From: Rhodobacter maris
GTDB taxonomy: Bacteria; Pseudomonadota; Alphaproteobacteria; Rhodobacterales; Rhodobacteraceae
Assembly (NCBI RefSeq): GCF_900217815.1
Contig: NZ_OBMT01000013.1
Coordinates: forward strand, 1-64,000
Length of the DNA stretch: 64,000 bases
Reading direction: 5' to 3'
Both the position numbers and the translations under genes were made by a program. Below the pieces are notes generated by a model, which worked only from the letters and a program-made list of their open reading frames with translations, was not told the DNA's origin and searched no databases. Positions 32,400 to 41,371 of this stretch are shown one piece after another; position 1 is the stretch's first letter; every line of letters begins with the position of its first letter.

Positions 32400-32744
32400 A
32401 TGGGTGCGGATCAGGTGGAGCAATCCGAGATCCTCGACAAGGGCAGGACGCCCGCGCAATGGGTAGAGGTAATGGCGGGGATGGGGATCGTGATTTCCGA
32501 GCGGACGCTGAGAGGGAGGGCGAACGACACCGGCGCTTTCTTCAGGGTCGGACGCACCATGCTGATCACGCCCGCTCAGATCGACACCATTTTCGAGGAA
32601 GGACAGGCATGCCGCTCGAAATCTACAAGCGTGGTTCCGTCTACTGGGTCAAAGGCTGGGTCGATTACAATGGCCGACCGATCGCCGGTCCATACCGCCA
32701 AAGCACGCGAGCGACTACTGAAGCTGGCGCGCGGGACTGGATAA
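32400..32744 (+). CDS. Small island protein, probable DNA-binding
   Basis: This 114-residue frame starts MGADQVEQSEILDKGRT and includes GIVISERTLRGRANDTGAFF and RVGRTMLITPAQIDTIFEEG, which looks like a helix-turn-helix of the kind found just before integrases in rhodobacterial islands. GTGAGGGT precedes the ATG. The C-terminal 40 residues overlap the integrase start in another frame and may not be conserved, although such overlaps are common. Function is unknown. Confidence 0.45.
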   Translation: MGADQVEQSEILDKGRTPAQWVEVMAGMGIVISERTLRGRANDTGAFFRVGRTMLITPAQIDTIFEEGQACRSKSTSVVPSTGSKAGSITMADRSPVHTAKARERLLKLARGTG

Positions 32745-32868
32745 ACGACGAAACAGAGCTTCAGGTCCGCAAATATCTGATCGGGGAAGAGCACAGTCTG
32801 CGCTTTGCCGACGCGGTCGATTTCTATCACCCGTCTGCCAAGACGGCGAAACAGCTTCTGCCGATCCG
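32609..32868 (+). pseudogene. Integrase N-terminal fragment (plus strand)
   Basis: With AGGAAGGACAGG upstream, the frame encodes MPLEIYKRGSVYWVKGWVDY, NGRPIAGPYRQSTRATTEAG, then FADAVDFYHPSAKTAKQLLP. This is the N-terminal arm-binding and start of the core-binding region of a tyrosine integrase from island type. At about 32868 it runs into the reversed complement of another integrase, and the frame ends at 32947. No catalytic residue remains. Confidence 0.65.
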
Positions 32869-33251
32869 AGCCGTCTGCAATGCGGCCATCGGCGTGTCGT
32901 TGATCGGCACTGTGGCGCGCCTTTCTTGGGGCCGATGTCATTTGTAGCGAGCTTGATCATGCGGCGCTGCATGTCCACCCGGTCCATGTCAGCTCCAGAA
33001 TCGCGCCGATCCGCCCGGCAGTAATGAGCGCGAGCAAGATCGCGAGCTTGACATGCGGGTCTTGCGCGCCGTCGAGCAGCCGACGCGCTTCGTCTCGCGT
33101 CAGGTACCTATCGCGCGGGGGCGGTGACTTCGGCAGTTCGATCTGCGGGATGCCTTAGATCATTGGCCGCTTGCGGGCCCAGAGAAGCGCCGCGCACAGG
33201 CCGTTGAGTTCTGTGCAGATCGTGCCCTCCATGCGCCCAGCATCGAGCCAT
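32868..33251 (-). pseudogene. Tyrosine recombinase fragment (minus strand), broken
   Basis: Read on the minus strand and across three lesions: MEGTICTELNGLCAALLWAR, then a TAA stop, GIPQIELPKSPPPRDRYLTR, DEARRLLDGAQDPHVKLAIL, LALITAGRIGAILELTW, a one-base shift, DRVDMQRRMIKLATND, another shift, VPINDTPMAALQTAR. It spans the core-binding domain and the first half of the catalytic domain, including the first catalytic Arg in TAGRIGA, but not the HxxR and Tyr box. It belongs to a different integrase type from the head-on fragment at 32609-32868. Confidence 0.65.
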
Positions 33252-33496
33252 GGGAACGCCATCGGTCCGAGTGACCATGGCGAGGGCCGATCAGGCGCAG
33301 GATGGAGGTTTCGTTGGGGAATACCTACGAGGCTGCGGCGCGCCGAAGCCGCAGGCCGCTCTCATTCGAAGCGCAAAATCGGGTCTGCCCGCGGTTCGCG
33401 CAAGAATGCGAAGAAGCGCTGTCGCGCTCTGAAAAAAGATGTAAGACACGAGAAATGCAGGACAAGAGTCGTTGCGCGCACGGCAAGGAGCAAGAA

Positions 33497-34219
33497 TTGA
33501 CGCTTTCGCAGGCTGCCCTCTCCGGAGTTTCGAGCCATGGGATCCTGATCTTCGGCATGCACCGAAGCGGCACCAGCGCGCTGGCGGGCAGCTTCCAGGA
33601 GGCGGGGCTTTATCTCGGGCGCACCCTGGACACTCCGTTTGAGCACAATCCCAAGGGGCTTCAGGAGCCGCCAGCGGTGATTTTCATGCATGAAAACCTG
33701 CTGCAGGAGAATGGCGGCGCATGGCATGCGCCGCCCCCCAGCATCGTCTGGGGGCAACTTCACAAGGCGGTGCGCGACCTTTTCATCGAATCCCGTGCGC
33801 CCCATGCGCTCTGGGGGCTGAAGGAACCGCGCATGTTGCTTGTCGCCGAAGGATGGATCGAGGCGCTGCCCTCTTGGTCGGGCGTCGGCATTTTCCGCGA
33901 CCCGGTGCAGGTGGCACAATCCATTTTCCTGCGGAACGGGTTTGATCATGACAAGTGCTTCGCCATCTGGAAGGCCTACAACAGTGCCCTGATCGCGCTG
34001 CACCGGAAATACGGGGTTCCCATCGTGGAATTCTCAAGCGACAGCGCCGAGATGGAGGGGCGGATCCGGAAACTTCTGGTGCATGCGGGGTTGCCTGCGG
34101 ACCAGGCCATGACGTTCTTCGATCCGGCGATTCCGCGTCACCGGGAGGAGGCGGCCGAACTGGCTTTGCCGCAGGATGTTGCCCGTCTGCTGGCCGAGTT
34201 GCGGGATGTCGCCTGGTGA
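33497..34219 (+). CDS. Sulfotransferase family protein
   Basis: This 240-residue protein has the PAPS-binding loop in ILIFGMHRSGTSALAGSF (residues about 14-31) and the 3'-phosphate motif in GIFRDPVQVAQSIFL (about 132-146), as in bacterial sulfotransferases acting on glycans. A TTG at 33497 has a perfect AAGGAG at 6 nt and gives a normal N-terminus; ATGs at 33455 and 33302 lack sites and add unconserved sequence. Its stop overlaps the next gene (GTGA). It opens the glycan-decoration cluster just past the decayed integrases. Confidence 0.8.
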   Translation: MTLSQAALSGVSSHGILIFGMHRSGTSALAGSFQEAGLYLGRTLDTPFEHNPKGLQEPPAVIFMHENLLQENGGAWHAPPPSIVWGQLHKAVRDLFIESRAPHALWGLKEPRMLLVAEGWIEALPSWSGVGIFRDPVQVAQSIFLRNGFDHDKCFAIWKAYNSALIALHRKYGVPIVEFSSDSAEMEGRIRKLLVHAGLPADQAMTFFDPAIPRHREEAAELALPQDVARLLAELRDVAW

Positions 34220-35169
34220 CGGAACTGTTCTTGTCGACGCGCCTTTTTCCCAAGGGAAAAGGCGCGGATGCCTACAAAATCACCGGCATCGCAGCGCTCT
34301 GCGACTGGGTCGTCCTGAGCGACAATCGCGAACCCCGCATATGCATTGTCAGAAAAGACCAGTGCGAGAGTCCGAGGCACCTCTTTTTGTCGATGCGCGA
34401 CCCCTTCGGCGCGCTCTCCTATTTCGCAACGGAAGTGCTGCCCCGACTGACGCGGCCCTTCGTTCTGGTCAGCGGGTCGGAAGACGTGACCTTGCCCCGG
34501 CAAACCGACAAGCGGTGGCGCGATTATAACGCTGCGGAACAGGCCCAGATCGCGACCATCCTTGACCATCCGCTTCTGTTGCACTGGTTCGCCGAAAACC
34601 TGGTGGATGACTCCCGGTCTGCGATGAGCCCGTTGCCCCTGGGCCTCGTGAATACCGACAGCCTCGACAGGCCCCTCGCCTTTCCATCCGTTCCGCCACT
34701 TGCCGAGCGTCCGCTCCGCGTGCTTTGCGCACATCGTATGCGTCAGGGGCCGCAATGGGACGCGCGGCGCAGGGTCATGCAATGGGCGACCGGGCCCTGG
34801 GCCGAATTCGTCACCGTCCTGCACGAGGAGGTGCCGGAGCCGGAATTCCTGCGTCAGGTGGAAGCGCATGCCTTCGTGCTCTGCGTCGAGGGGGGGGGCG
34901 TCGATCCGGCGCCAAAATCCTGGCAGAGCATGATCCATGGCGCAATTCCGATCCTGCGGCGGCAGGAGGGTATCGCAGGCGCCTATTCGGAATTGCCGGT
35001 CGTCTTCGTTGACGATTGGAATGCAGGCACGCTCACCCTCGAGAAGCTGTATTTCTGGTGGCGGGAGGCGATCGCGGGGCCACATTGGCAGGGCGGGGAG
35101 GGCGGAAGCGCCAACAGGCTTTCCCTGTCCTTCTGGTGGCAAAAGATCGAATCCGTTCTGCCTGGCTGA
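34216..35169 (+). CDS. Exostosin-like glycosyltransferase candidate
   Basis: This 317-residue protein starts with a GTG overlapping the sulfotransferase stop. The C-terminal half resembles the exostosin (GT47-like) donor-binding domain: RPLRVLCAHRMRQG, AFVLCVEGGGVDPAPKSWQS, MIHGAIPILRR and LPVVFVDDWN. The N-terminal half (TELFLSTRLFPKGKGADAYK, LSMRDPFGALSYFATEVLP) is not familiar to me. No signal peptide or membrane helix is seen, so it would act in the cytoplasm. Family assignment is tentative. Confidence 0.6.
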   Translation: MTELFLSTRLFPKGKGADAYKITGIAALCDWVVLSDNREPRICIVRKDQCESPRHLFLSMRDPFGALSYFATEVLPRLTRPFVLVSGSEDVTLPRQTDKRWRDYNAAEQAQIATILDHPLLLHWFAENLVDDSRSAMSPLPLGLVNTDSLDRPLAFPSVPPLAERPLRVLCAHRMRQGPQWDARRRVMQWATGPWAEFVTVLHEEVPEPEFLRQVEAHAFVLCVEGGGVDPAPKSWQSMIHGAIPILRRQEGIAGAYSELPVVFVDDWNAGTLTLEKLYFWWREAIAGPHWQGGEGGSANRLSLSFWWQKIESVLPG

Positions 35170-35291
35170 GCCTTCGGGTTTTGCGCTCGCGCCGCCTCTG
35201 GCGCGCCTACTGGCTCGACGGGGACCACAGCGGTGCGATGACCTCCCGCGAAGGGCATGGCCGCCAGCTGGGGGCGAGCCCCCCTGAATGC

Positions 35292-36464
35292 TCAACTGCG
35301 AGAGGCTTGCATCTGTGCTGCAAGCGGGGGGGACAGGCAGGCGACGATCCGGCCGATATCCGCTTTGGCGAGGTCGGTGAAGCAGGGAAGGCCGATGATG
35401 CGTGCCGCCACATCGGCGCTGACCGGAAGCGGATCATGTGAGAGCCGGGCATAGGCTGGATGCGCGGACAGACCCCCACCATACCAGTTGCGAAAGTCGA
35501 TCCCCGCCGCGACCAGCCGCGCCTTCATCGCGGCGGCGTGCCCGGCATTCGCCGCCTCGACCAGCGCGTAGCATCCCGAGATTTGAGGCGCGGTCCAGAG
35601 CGTCACCTCTGTTTCTCTTCCGGCGTCGGCATAAGCGACGGCAACCTTCGTCCATTGCGCGCTTTTGCGCGCGAAGCCATCGAGTTCGGCCAGGGCGACG
35701 GCGGCGGCGTATTCGCTCATCTTGCCATTCAAGCCGGCCGTCTGTGCCTCGCGCGACCCCAAAAAGCCGTTGTTGAGCACTTTGTAGGCCTCTCGCAGCA
35801 ATCCGGTATCGCGCGACAGCACCAGCCCTCCTTCGCCACAACCGAAGCTTTTGGTGGCGTGCAGGCTTACGGCGAGCGGGATCGAGCGTGGCAGCACCGT
35901 GCCGGGATGCATCAGCCGGTCGAGGCAGGCTGCCGCGTCGATCACCACCGGGATTCCGGTTTTGTCATGGAATTCCTGCCATCCCTGCAGGTCGATCATC
36001 CGTCCGTAAGGCGCGACGGGCAGCACGAGGCCGACCTCTGAAAGCCGCGGATGATGGCGCAGCGCGGCCGGCTCGACCGCCCAGGTGTCCGGGGCGATAT
36101 CGAGGAGATGGCAGTCATAGCCGCAAGATTGCGCCGCCCCCGCCGTCGCGACGAACGTGTAGGCGGGCAGCAGGCACAGACGGCCCCGGTGACCCGACAG
36201 GTTGCGCTCCGCGCGGATTGCGGCGACCAGGGCCATCGTGCCGGAATTGCAGGAGAGGACGGCGTGCTTCCCAAGGCCGAGTCGCTCTGCGATCCGCGCT
36301 TCGAACAGGTCCACCAGCGGGCCGTGATTGGAGTAAATTCGTGTCTCGTCGATCCGGCGCAGATATGGCACAAGGGTCTCGGCCCGTGGCAGACTTGGCC
36401 TGGCAACGGGAATACGCCCCGAGGGATCGCGCGGGGGCATGCCATCAGCTTCTGGGGTCAACAT
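35292..36464 (-). CDS. DegT/DnrJ/EryC1/StrS family aminotransferase
   Basis: This 390-residue PLP enzyme resembles sugar aminotransferases that place an amino group on a nucleotide-linked keto sugar. The Schiff-base Lys is in SLHATKSFGCGEGG, the Asp that binds PLP in VVIDAAACLD, and the N-terminal SNHGPLVDLFEARIAERLG and SCNSGTMAL are typical. Between LSEYAAAVALAELD-like elements the fold is complete. The start is uncertain: ATG 36464 is used, with 36530 and an ATG about 25 codons in as alternatives. It is divergent from the NeuD-type gene, and the two could make an N-acylated amino sugar. Confidence 0.85.
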   Translation of the reverse strand: MLTPEADGMPPRDPSGRIPVARPSLPRAETLVPYLRRIDETRIYSNHGPLVDLFEARIAERLGLGKHAVLSCNSGTMALVAAIRAERNLSGHRGRLCLLPAYTFVATAGAAQSCGYDCHLLDIAPDTWAVEPAALRHHPRLSEVGLVLPVAPYGRMIDLQGWQEFHDKTGIPVVIDAAACLDRLMHPGTVLPRSIPLAVSLHATKSFGCGEGGLVLSRDTGLLREAYKVLNNGFLGSREAQTAGLNGKMSEYAAAVALAELDGFARKSAQWTKVAVAYADAGRETEVTLWTAPQISGCYALVEAANAGHAAAMKARLVAAGIDFRNWYGGGLSAHPAYARLSHDPLPVSADVAARIIGLPCFTDLAKADIGRIVACLSPPLAAQMQASRS

Positions 36465-36479
36465 GTGAGGGGCTCGAAA

Positions 36480-37148
36480 GTGGACATCATTCTGTTCGGT
36501 GTCGGCCAGATCGCCGAAGTCATGGCACATTACGTTGAGCAGGATCCGGATTTCAATCTGGTTGGGTTCACCGTCGACCGTCCCTATCTGCCGCCCTCAG
36601 GGGCGTTCAAAGGGCTGCCCGTCGCCGCATGGGACGATGTCTGCGCCGCTTTCCCGCCCGAACAGGTCCGCATCCTCGGGCCGGTGAGCTATCGCGGCAA
36701 CAACACGTTTCGCCGTGACCGCCATCTCGAGGCGAAGGAGAAGGGCTATCGTTTCGCCAGCTACATTCACCCGTCCTCGCATGTGAGCGGCGCGGAGATC
36801 GGCGAGAACTCGGTGATTCTCGAAGACTGCACCGTCCAGCCCTACGCAAAGCTCGGCACGGGCTCGATCCTGTGGAGCAAGGTTCATATCGGCCATCACG
36901 CGCAGGTGGGGAATTTTTGCTTCTTCGCCTCCTTCTGCGGCATCGCCGGCAATGCGCGCATCGGCGATTGCACCTTTTTCGGGGGTCAGACCGGGCTTGC
37001 GGACAATCTCAGCGTGGGGTCAGGCTGCATCATCGGCGCCGGCACCGTGGTTACCGAGACGATCGCCGATGGCGCGCTCGCTGTGGCGCGGGGGGGGCGA
37101 GTCCTGCCAAACGGAGCGCGGCGGTTCGCGCGGACCCTTCTGGGCTAG
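36480..37148 (+). CDS. NeuD/PglD-like sugar O- or N-acetyltransferase
   Basis: This 222-residue protein starts with a GTG preceded by GAGGGG. Residues 1 to about 90 form a small Rossmann-like domain (DIILFGVGQIAEVMAHYVEQ) and the rest is a left-handed beta-helix of hexapeptide repeats (SHVSGAEIGENSVILEDC, GIAGNARIGDC, SVGSGCIIGAGTVV), the layout of NeuD/PglD acetyltransferases. His in HIGHHAQVGNFC may be catalytic. It likely acetylates the amino sugar made by the divergent aminotransferase. Confidence 0.85.
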   Translation: MDIILFGVGQIAEVMAHYVEQDPDFNLVGFTVDRPYLPPSGAFKGLPVAAWDDVCAAFPPEQVRILGPVSYRGNNTFRRDRHLEAKEKGYRFASYIHPSSHVSGAEIGENSVILEDCTVQPYAKLGTGSILWSKVHIGHHAQVGNFCFFASFCGIAGNARIGDCTFFGGQTGLADNLSVGSGCIIGAGTVVTETIADGALAVARGGRVLPNGARRFARTLLG

Positions 37149-37174
37149 CCGCCGGGCAGAGGGAGCAGTCGGCC

Positions 37175-37897
37175 ATGACGACCGTTGCGGTAATGCAGCC
37201 CTATTTCTTTCCCTATGCCGGCTATTACCGGCTGCTCGCTGCCGCAGATGTCTTCGTGATCCTCGATTGCGTGCAGTTTCCGCGGCGCGGTCGGGTGCAT
37301 CGGTGTGCGCTTGCCGGCGCGGGGCGCTGGATCACCCTGCCGCTTGAGCCCGCACCGCGCGACAGCCTGATCCGCGAGATGCGCCTCGCCCCCGATGCGG
37401 CAGGGCGGCTCAATGCGCAATGCCGCAAACTGCCCGCGCCGCTGCGCGGCGATACGCCCCTTCGCCAGCAGATCGTCGATCTGCTCGACAGCCCGGAAGG
37501 GCCGCTGGTCCCCTATCTCGAGCGATCGCTGCGGATCGTCGCGCAGGCGCTGGGCTTTGACTGCAGGATCTGCCGCAGCAGCGCACTTGATCTGCCCGCA
37601 GGTCTTGGCGCGCAGCAACGGATCCTTGAGATCGTCCGCAGGCAGGGCGGAACCCGTTACATCAACGCGCCCGGCGGCACCGTTCTTTATGAGCGCGAGA
37701 CCTTTTCGCGCGCCGGCATTGAACTGAATTTCCTGACCCATTACACCGGGTCATATCCGCACTTCCTACCAGCATTGTTCGAGCAGAACGTGACAGACTT
37801 GCGGAGCGACATCCTGGAAGGATGCTTCTTCCAGCCCGTGTCGGCAGATGAAATGCCCGAAAGGAGAAGCCTCTTTGGCCATGAGCGACACCCCTGA
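37175..37897 (+). CDS. WbqC-like family protein
   Basis: This 240-residue protein matches the WbqC family of polysaccharide loci: MQPYFFPYAGYYRLLAAAD, then FVILDCVQFPRRGRVHR, ITLPLE, and INAPGGTVLYERETFSRAGI and ELNFL. WbqC proteins occur in O-antigen and capsule clusters and are thought to act in formation of unusual sugars, but their reaction is not settled. GGGAGCAG precedes the ATG. It follows the NeuD-type gene by 26 nt and overlaps the start region of the methyltransferase gene. Confidence 0.85.
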   Translation: MTTVAVMQPYFFPYAGYYRLLAAADVFVILDCVQFPRRGRVHRCALAGAGRWITLPLEPAPRDSLIREMRLAPDAAGRLNAQCRKLPAPLRGDTPLRQQIVDLLDSPEGPLVPYLERSLRIVAQALGFDCRICRSSALDLPAGLGAQQRILEIVRRQGGTRYINAPGGTVLYERETFSRAGIELNFLTHYTGSYPHFLPALFEQNVTDLRSDILEGCFFQPVSADEMPERRSLFGHERHP

Positions 37898-38813
37898 CAC
37901 CGCCGTGATGCAGGATGATGCCCTTCTCCCTGCCTATCTTGATCCGGTCCATCATGCGCCGTTGCAGACCGGCGCGGACGGGGCCTCCCTGATCGAGCCG
38001 GTGAGCGGCGCCGTCTACCAGATCGAAAACGGCATTGCGGATCTGGTCCACCCACGGCCGCGGGCGGATGACCCGGAGCTGCCGCGGTTCGACCGGCCGC
38101 TCTATGCTGTTGAGGAAGCATTTCTCAAATGGACCTTCCGCGCCTTCGGCAGCGATGAGGCAGAGCTGCGCGCCCGCGTCGTGGACAAGCTCGATCTGGC
38201 GCCGGACGCGGTGGTGCTGGACAATGCCTGCGGTACAGGGGCAAATACGCGGCTGCTGCAGGCGCGCCTGCCGCGGGGCATCCTCTACAACACCGATCTT
38301 TCGATGGAGCTGTTGGCCCATGGGGCCGACCGGCTGGCTGCGGAAGGTCCCGGCACGGGGTGCCGGACGATCTGGTGCGGGGCGAATGCGCTTTATCTTC
38401 CCTTCGCGGACAAGAGCTTTGATGCCGTGCTGAGCACCGGCGGGTTCAACCAGTTTGGCGATCCCGTGCGGGCGATCGCAGAGATGACGCGGGTGACCCG
38501 CACCGGGGGCCGCATCGTCATTGTCGATGAAGGTTATGCGCCCTGGCTGCGGCCGACGCTGACTGGGCAGATGGTGGTCAACGACAACCCGCTGATGGCC
38601 TATGATCCGCCGATTGCGGCCTTGCCGGATGTTGCGCAGGAGGTCCGGGTCGAATGGATGCTCGGCAATGCCTATTATTGCCTCGACTTCCGGGTCGGGG
38701 CGGCGCCGTCCCCGGTCGATCTCGACCTGCCCCATGAGGGTTTGCGGGGGGGAACGATCCGCAGCCGCTTTGCCGCCGCCCAGCAACGCCGTGCCGCCGA
38801 GGCCGACCGGTGA
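37875..38813 (+). CDS. SAM-dependent methyltransferase with Trm112-like N-terminus
   Basis: This protein of about 312 residues has a class I methyltransferase fold: VVLDNACGTGANTRLL (motif I), NALYLPFADKSFDAVLS and the MTRVTRTGGRIVIVDEGY segment. Residues about 20-55 (LDPVHHAPLQTGADGASLIE, then VYQIENGIADLV) look like a Trm112-type domain without the cysteines. The TTG at 37875 lies 8 nt after AAAGGAG; the ATG at 37881 is the other option. It is probably a sugar methyltransferase. Confidence 0.8.
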   Translation: MAMSDTPDTAVMQDDALLPAYLDPVHHAPLQTGADGASLIEPVSGAVYQIENGIADLVHPRPRADDPELPRFDRPLYAVEEAFLKWTFRAFGSDEAELRARVVDKLDLAPDAVVLDNACGTGANTRLLQARLPRGILYNTDLSMELLAHGADRLAAEGPGTGCRTIWCGANALYLPFADKSFDAVLSTGGFNQFGDPVRAIAEMTRVTRTGGRIVIVDEGYAPWLRPTLTGQMVVNDNPLMAYDPPIAALPDVAQEVRVEWMLGNAYYCLDFRVGAAPSPVDLDLPHEGLRGGTIRSRFAAAQQRRAAEADR

Positions 38814-39469
38814 GCGAGGACGATACCGGCCGCGGCAAGGTGTTCTGCCTCGGCTTTCCCAAAACCGGCACCACGTCGCTTGAGGTTGCGTTGCAGCGGC
38901 TGGGCTACAAAGTCTGCCGCGGGGCGTCGAGCAACAATCACAGCAACTTCCTGATGGCACTGAAAGTTCTGGGAGATACCGACGAGATCGCCCGCGTCAT
39001 CCGCCATTTTGACGCTTTCGCCGATATGCCCTTCGGGGGGACGGACCTCTATCTCTGGCTCTCGCGCCGTTATCCTGAAGCGCGGTTCCTGCACACGATC
39101 CGCGCGCCGGAGCAATGGTATCAATCGATCCTGAACCAGCTCGCAAAGGTGAGCAAAGGGCCGGCTCCCATGCTGGACGCATTTCATGCCGCGGGCGGAT
39201 ATGGTGCGGCGATGATCGTAAGGCGGGAATGGGGCATCACGGACCCGCTGGCCCAGAAAGGCGCGATGCTGCGCTATTATGAAGGCATGAACGCCGCCAT
39301 CCTGGCGCATTTCAACGGCTGCGAGCGCTTCCATTCCTTTGATCTGACCGAGGAGCGCGACTGGCGCTCGCTGTGCGGATTTCTGGGGCGTCCAGTGCCG
39401 GACCAGCCGTTCCCGCACGAGAACCCGGGCCAGGGCAAGGCGCCCGGATCCGCGCCGAGCGCCCGGTGA
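38810..39469 (+). CDS. Sulfotransferase family protein
   Basis: This 219-residue protein starts with a GTG overlapping the methyltransferase stop. The PAPS loop is in VFCLGFPKTGTTSLEVAL (residues about 11-28) and the 3'-phosphate motif in FLHTIRAPEQWYQSIL (about 93-108). It resembles short sulfotransferases of bacterial surface-glycan clusters. The C-terminal 20 residues are rich in Pro and Gly. This is the second of three sulfotransferase-like genes in the cluster. Confidence 0.8.
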   Translation: MSEDDTGRGKVFCLGFPKTGTTSLEVALQRLGYKVCRGASSNNHSNFLMALKVLGDTDEIARVIRHFDAFADMPFGGTDLYLWLSRRYPEARFLHTIRAPEQWYQSILNQLAKVSKGPAPMLDAFHAAGGYGAAMIVRREWGITDPLAQKGAMLRYYEGMNAAILAHFNGCERFHSFDLTEERDWRSLCGFLGRPVPDQPFPHENPGQGKAPGSAPSAR

Positions 39470-39473
39470 AGCC

Positions 39474-40466
39474 ATGATGCCAAAAGGCCCGGCCGGGACG
39501 ATTGCGCCCAACACCAAATGTCCAGCTCCGAACTGGTTCATCGTCACCAGCCATGGCTGGAGCGCGAGCCACTGGCTGGCCCACAACCTCAATCGTCATC
39601 CAAAGATCGTCTGCCTTCATTCGAGTGCCGCGCTGCTGGCGGACCAGCACGAGCCCTACGACCTCACGGAGCTGCTCGCGCGCAAGGATTTCACCCGTAT
39701 ATTCGCCATGCTTGCGCGGTTCCGCGCGGGTTATGATGCGCGGGCTATCCTCCGGCCGGCCGATCTTTACCTGCCGTTTGAAGCGCAGGGGGACGCGCGG
39801 CTGATCGGCTCGGTCCACACGTTCCGGCTTCGTGACCTGCCGGGCCTCGCGGCGGATCTGACCCGGCTGAACCGCAAGCTGCGGATCGTGAACCTGATCC
39901 GGCACCCGGTGAACCTCGTCAATTCCGGGGCGGGTCAGTTCGAGCTGAGTTTCCGTCTCGACTTAAACGAGTTGCACTGGATCACCCGACGCATTGCCGA
40001 TACCGGCCTTGCAGTGTTCGAACGGATCGCAGCGCGGCACGGTCTTTACCCCGGGGACCTCGAAGTGCTGAGCTTTTTCGGCGCCTGTGTGACGCTCCGC
40101 GGCCTCGCCGCGGATTTTGCGGCCCGGGACACCCTTTTGGAACAGGGGGTCGCGGCCTTTGCCGGATCGGTCCGGCAAGAAGATGTCACGCGTGATCCGG
40201 AGACTTTTCGCGCCCTTCTGGATCGGCTTGGGGGCGGGGTGATCGACAGCTCTGACGCCTATCTGGACAGCGTTTTTGCCGACTCCAAACGCAATATCCA
40301 TAACGCGCGCCCACGCCCGACCGAGCCCGCGGCCCTGTTTGCCGACTGGGCGCCCTGGCAGCAGGAAGCCTTTGCTTTTTGCCTCGACATTTTCGGGCTT
40401 CGCCCGCTCTATCAGGCCGAGGGCTATGACCTCGAGATGGTGCCGCCGGGGGAGAATGTCGCATGA
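39474..40466 (+). CDS. Sulfotransferase-like protein
   Basis: This 330-residue protein has a sulfotransferase-like start, WFIVTSHGWSASHWLAHNLN (residues about 21-40), in place of the usual Lys/Arg-rich loop, and a 3'-phosphate-like motif in RIVNLIRHPVNLVNSGAG (about 136-153). The loop lacks the canonical Gly-Thr-Thr, so activity is uncertain. It starts 4 nt after the previous gene and overlaps the GT2 gene by ATGA. Confidence 0.6.
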   Translation: MMPKGPAGTIAPNTKCPAPNWFIVTSHGWSASHWLAHNLNRHPKIVCLHSSAALLADQHEPYDLTELLARKDFTRIFAMLARFRAGYDARAILRPADLYLPFEAQGDARLIGSVHTFRLRDLPGLAADLTRLNRKLRIVNLIRHPVNLVNSGAGQFELSFRLDLNELHWITRRIADTGLAVFERIAARHGLYPGDLEVLSFFGACVTLRGLAADFAARDTLLEQGVAAFAGSVRQEDVTRDPETFRALLDRLGGGVIDSSDAYLDSVFADSKRNIHNARPRPTEPAALFADWAPWQQEAFAFCLDIFGLRPLYQAEGYDLEMVPPGENVA

Positions 40467-41371
40467 CCATCGTGGCCAATATCCAGGTCGGCAACGAAGT
40501 TGAACTGATCGACCAGCATATCGCCTACCATCTCGCGCTTGGGATCGACGGGTTTGTCATCGCAGACATGGCTTCGGTGGACGGCACATCCGAACGGCTG
40601 GAGCGCTACCGGGGCGACAGACGTTTCGTCATTCGCAAATATGAGATGAGCGCGCTGGTCGATGCGACCGTCCTCAGGACGGCCGAGATCGGCGATTGGA
40701 TGCTCGCGGCCTCGCGCGACCACTTCGCGCCGGACTGGGTGGTCAGGCTGGATGCGGATGAGTTCCTCTATGCTGCGCGCCCTCTGGAGGCCGCACTGCC
40801 GGCGCCGGATACGCAGGCTTCGTTTCAGATCGCACGGCGCAACGCCATTTTTCAAGACGGGCAACCGATCCCGCCGCCGCCGTCCAACCCGGAGGCGCTG
40901 GCCGCATTCTCGATTGTGGCTAAGCCGGTGAAAACCTCCCCTTCGGAATATGAAAGCGACGACAGCCTGCCATTGATCATGACCGAGGTTGCCCCCAAGG
41001 TTCTGGCCCGTCCTGATCGGGTGGCGGCCTATGCCCCCGGAGGTCATGGCACCTGCGACACTCTGGGCCAGCGACAAATCTCGCCGCTGACCAACGGACT
41101 GCTGCTGGTCCATTTCTGGTTCACGACGCCCGGCCGGTTTGTCCGGAAGGCGCGTTTCACCGTCGAAGCCAAAGCGCTTCTGAACCAAGATCCCAAATCC
41201 AGGCAGGCGTGGCAATGGTCGCGCTGGGCCGGGCTCGCGGAAGGGGAAGAGGCCGAGAGCGAAGCTGCGATTTTACAGGAATACCGGCGGCAGTTTCCTG
41301 GCGCCGCCAAGCTCGACGCGTTGCGCCAGGCGGGTATCGTGCGTCGCGTCGGCGAGTACTGGGACGCATGA
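40463..41371 (+). CDS. Glycosyltransferase family 2-like protein
   Basis: This 302-residue protein has a GT-A fold: IVANIQVGNEVELIDQHIAY, then GFVIADMASVDGTSERL, and DWVVRLDADEFLYAA with the metal-binding DAD. A His near HGTCDTLG and the TNGLLLVHFWF segment follow the usual pattern of this group. It resembles, but is not very close to, the paired enzymes at 18943-21173. It overlaps both neighbours by ATGA. Confidence 0.82.
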   Translation: MTIVANIQVGNEVELIDQHIAYHLALGIDGFVIADMASVDGTSERLERYRGDRRFVIRKYEMSALVDATVLRTAEIGDWMLAASRDHFAPDWVVRLDADEFLYAARPLEAALPAPDTQASFQIARRNAIFQDGQPIPPPPSNPEALAAFSIVAKPVKTSPSEYESDDSLPLIMTEVAPKVLARPDRVAAYAPGGHGTCDTLGQRQISPLTNGLLLVHFWFTTPGRFVRKARFTVEAKALLNQDPKSRQAWQWSRWAGLAEGEEAESEAAILQEYRRQFPGAAKLDALRQAGIVRRVGEYWDA

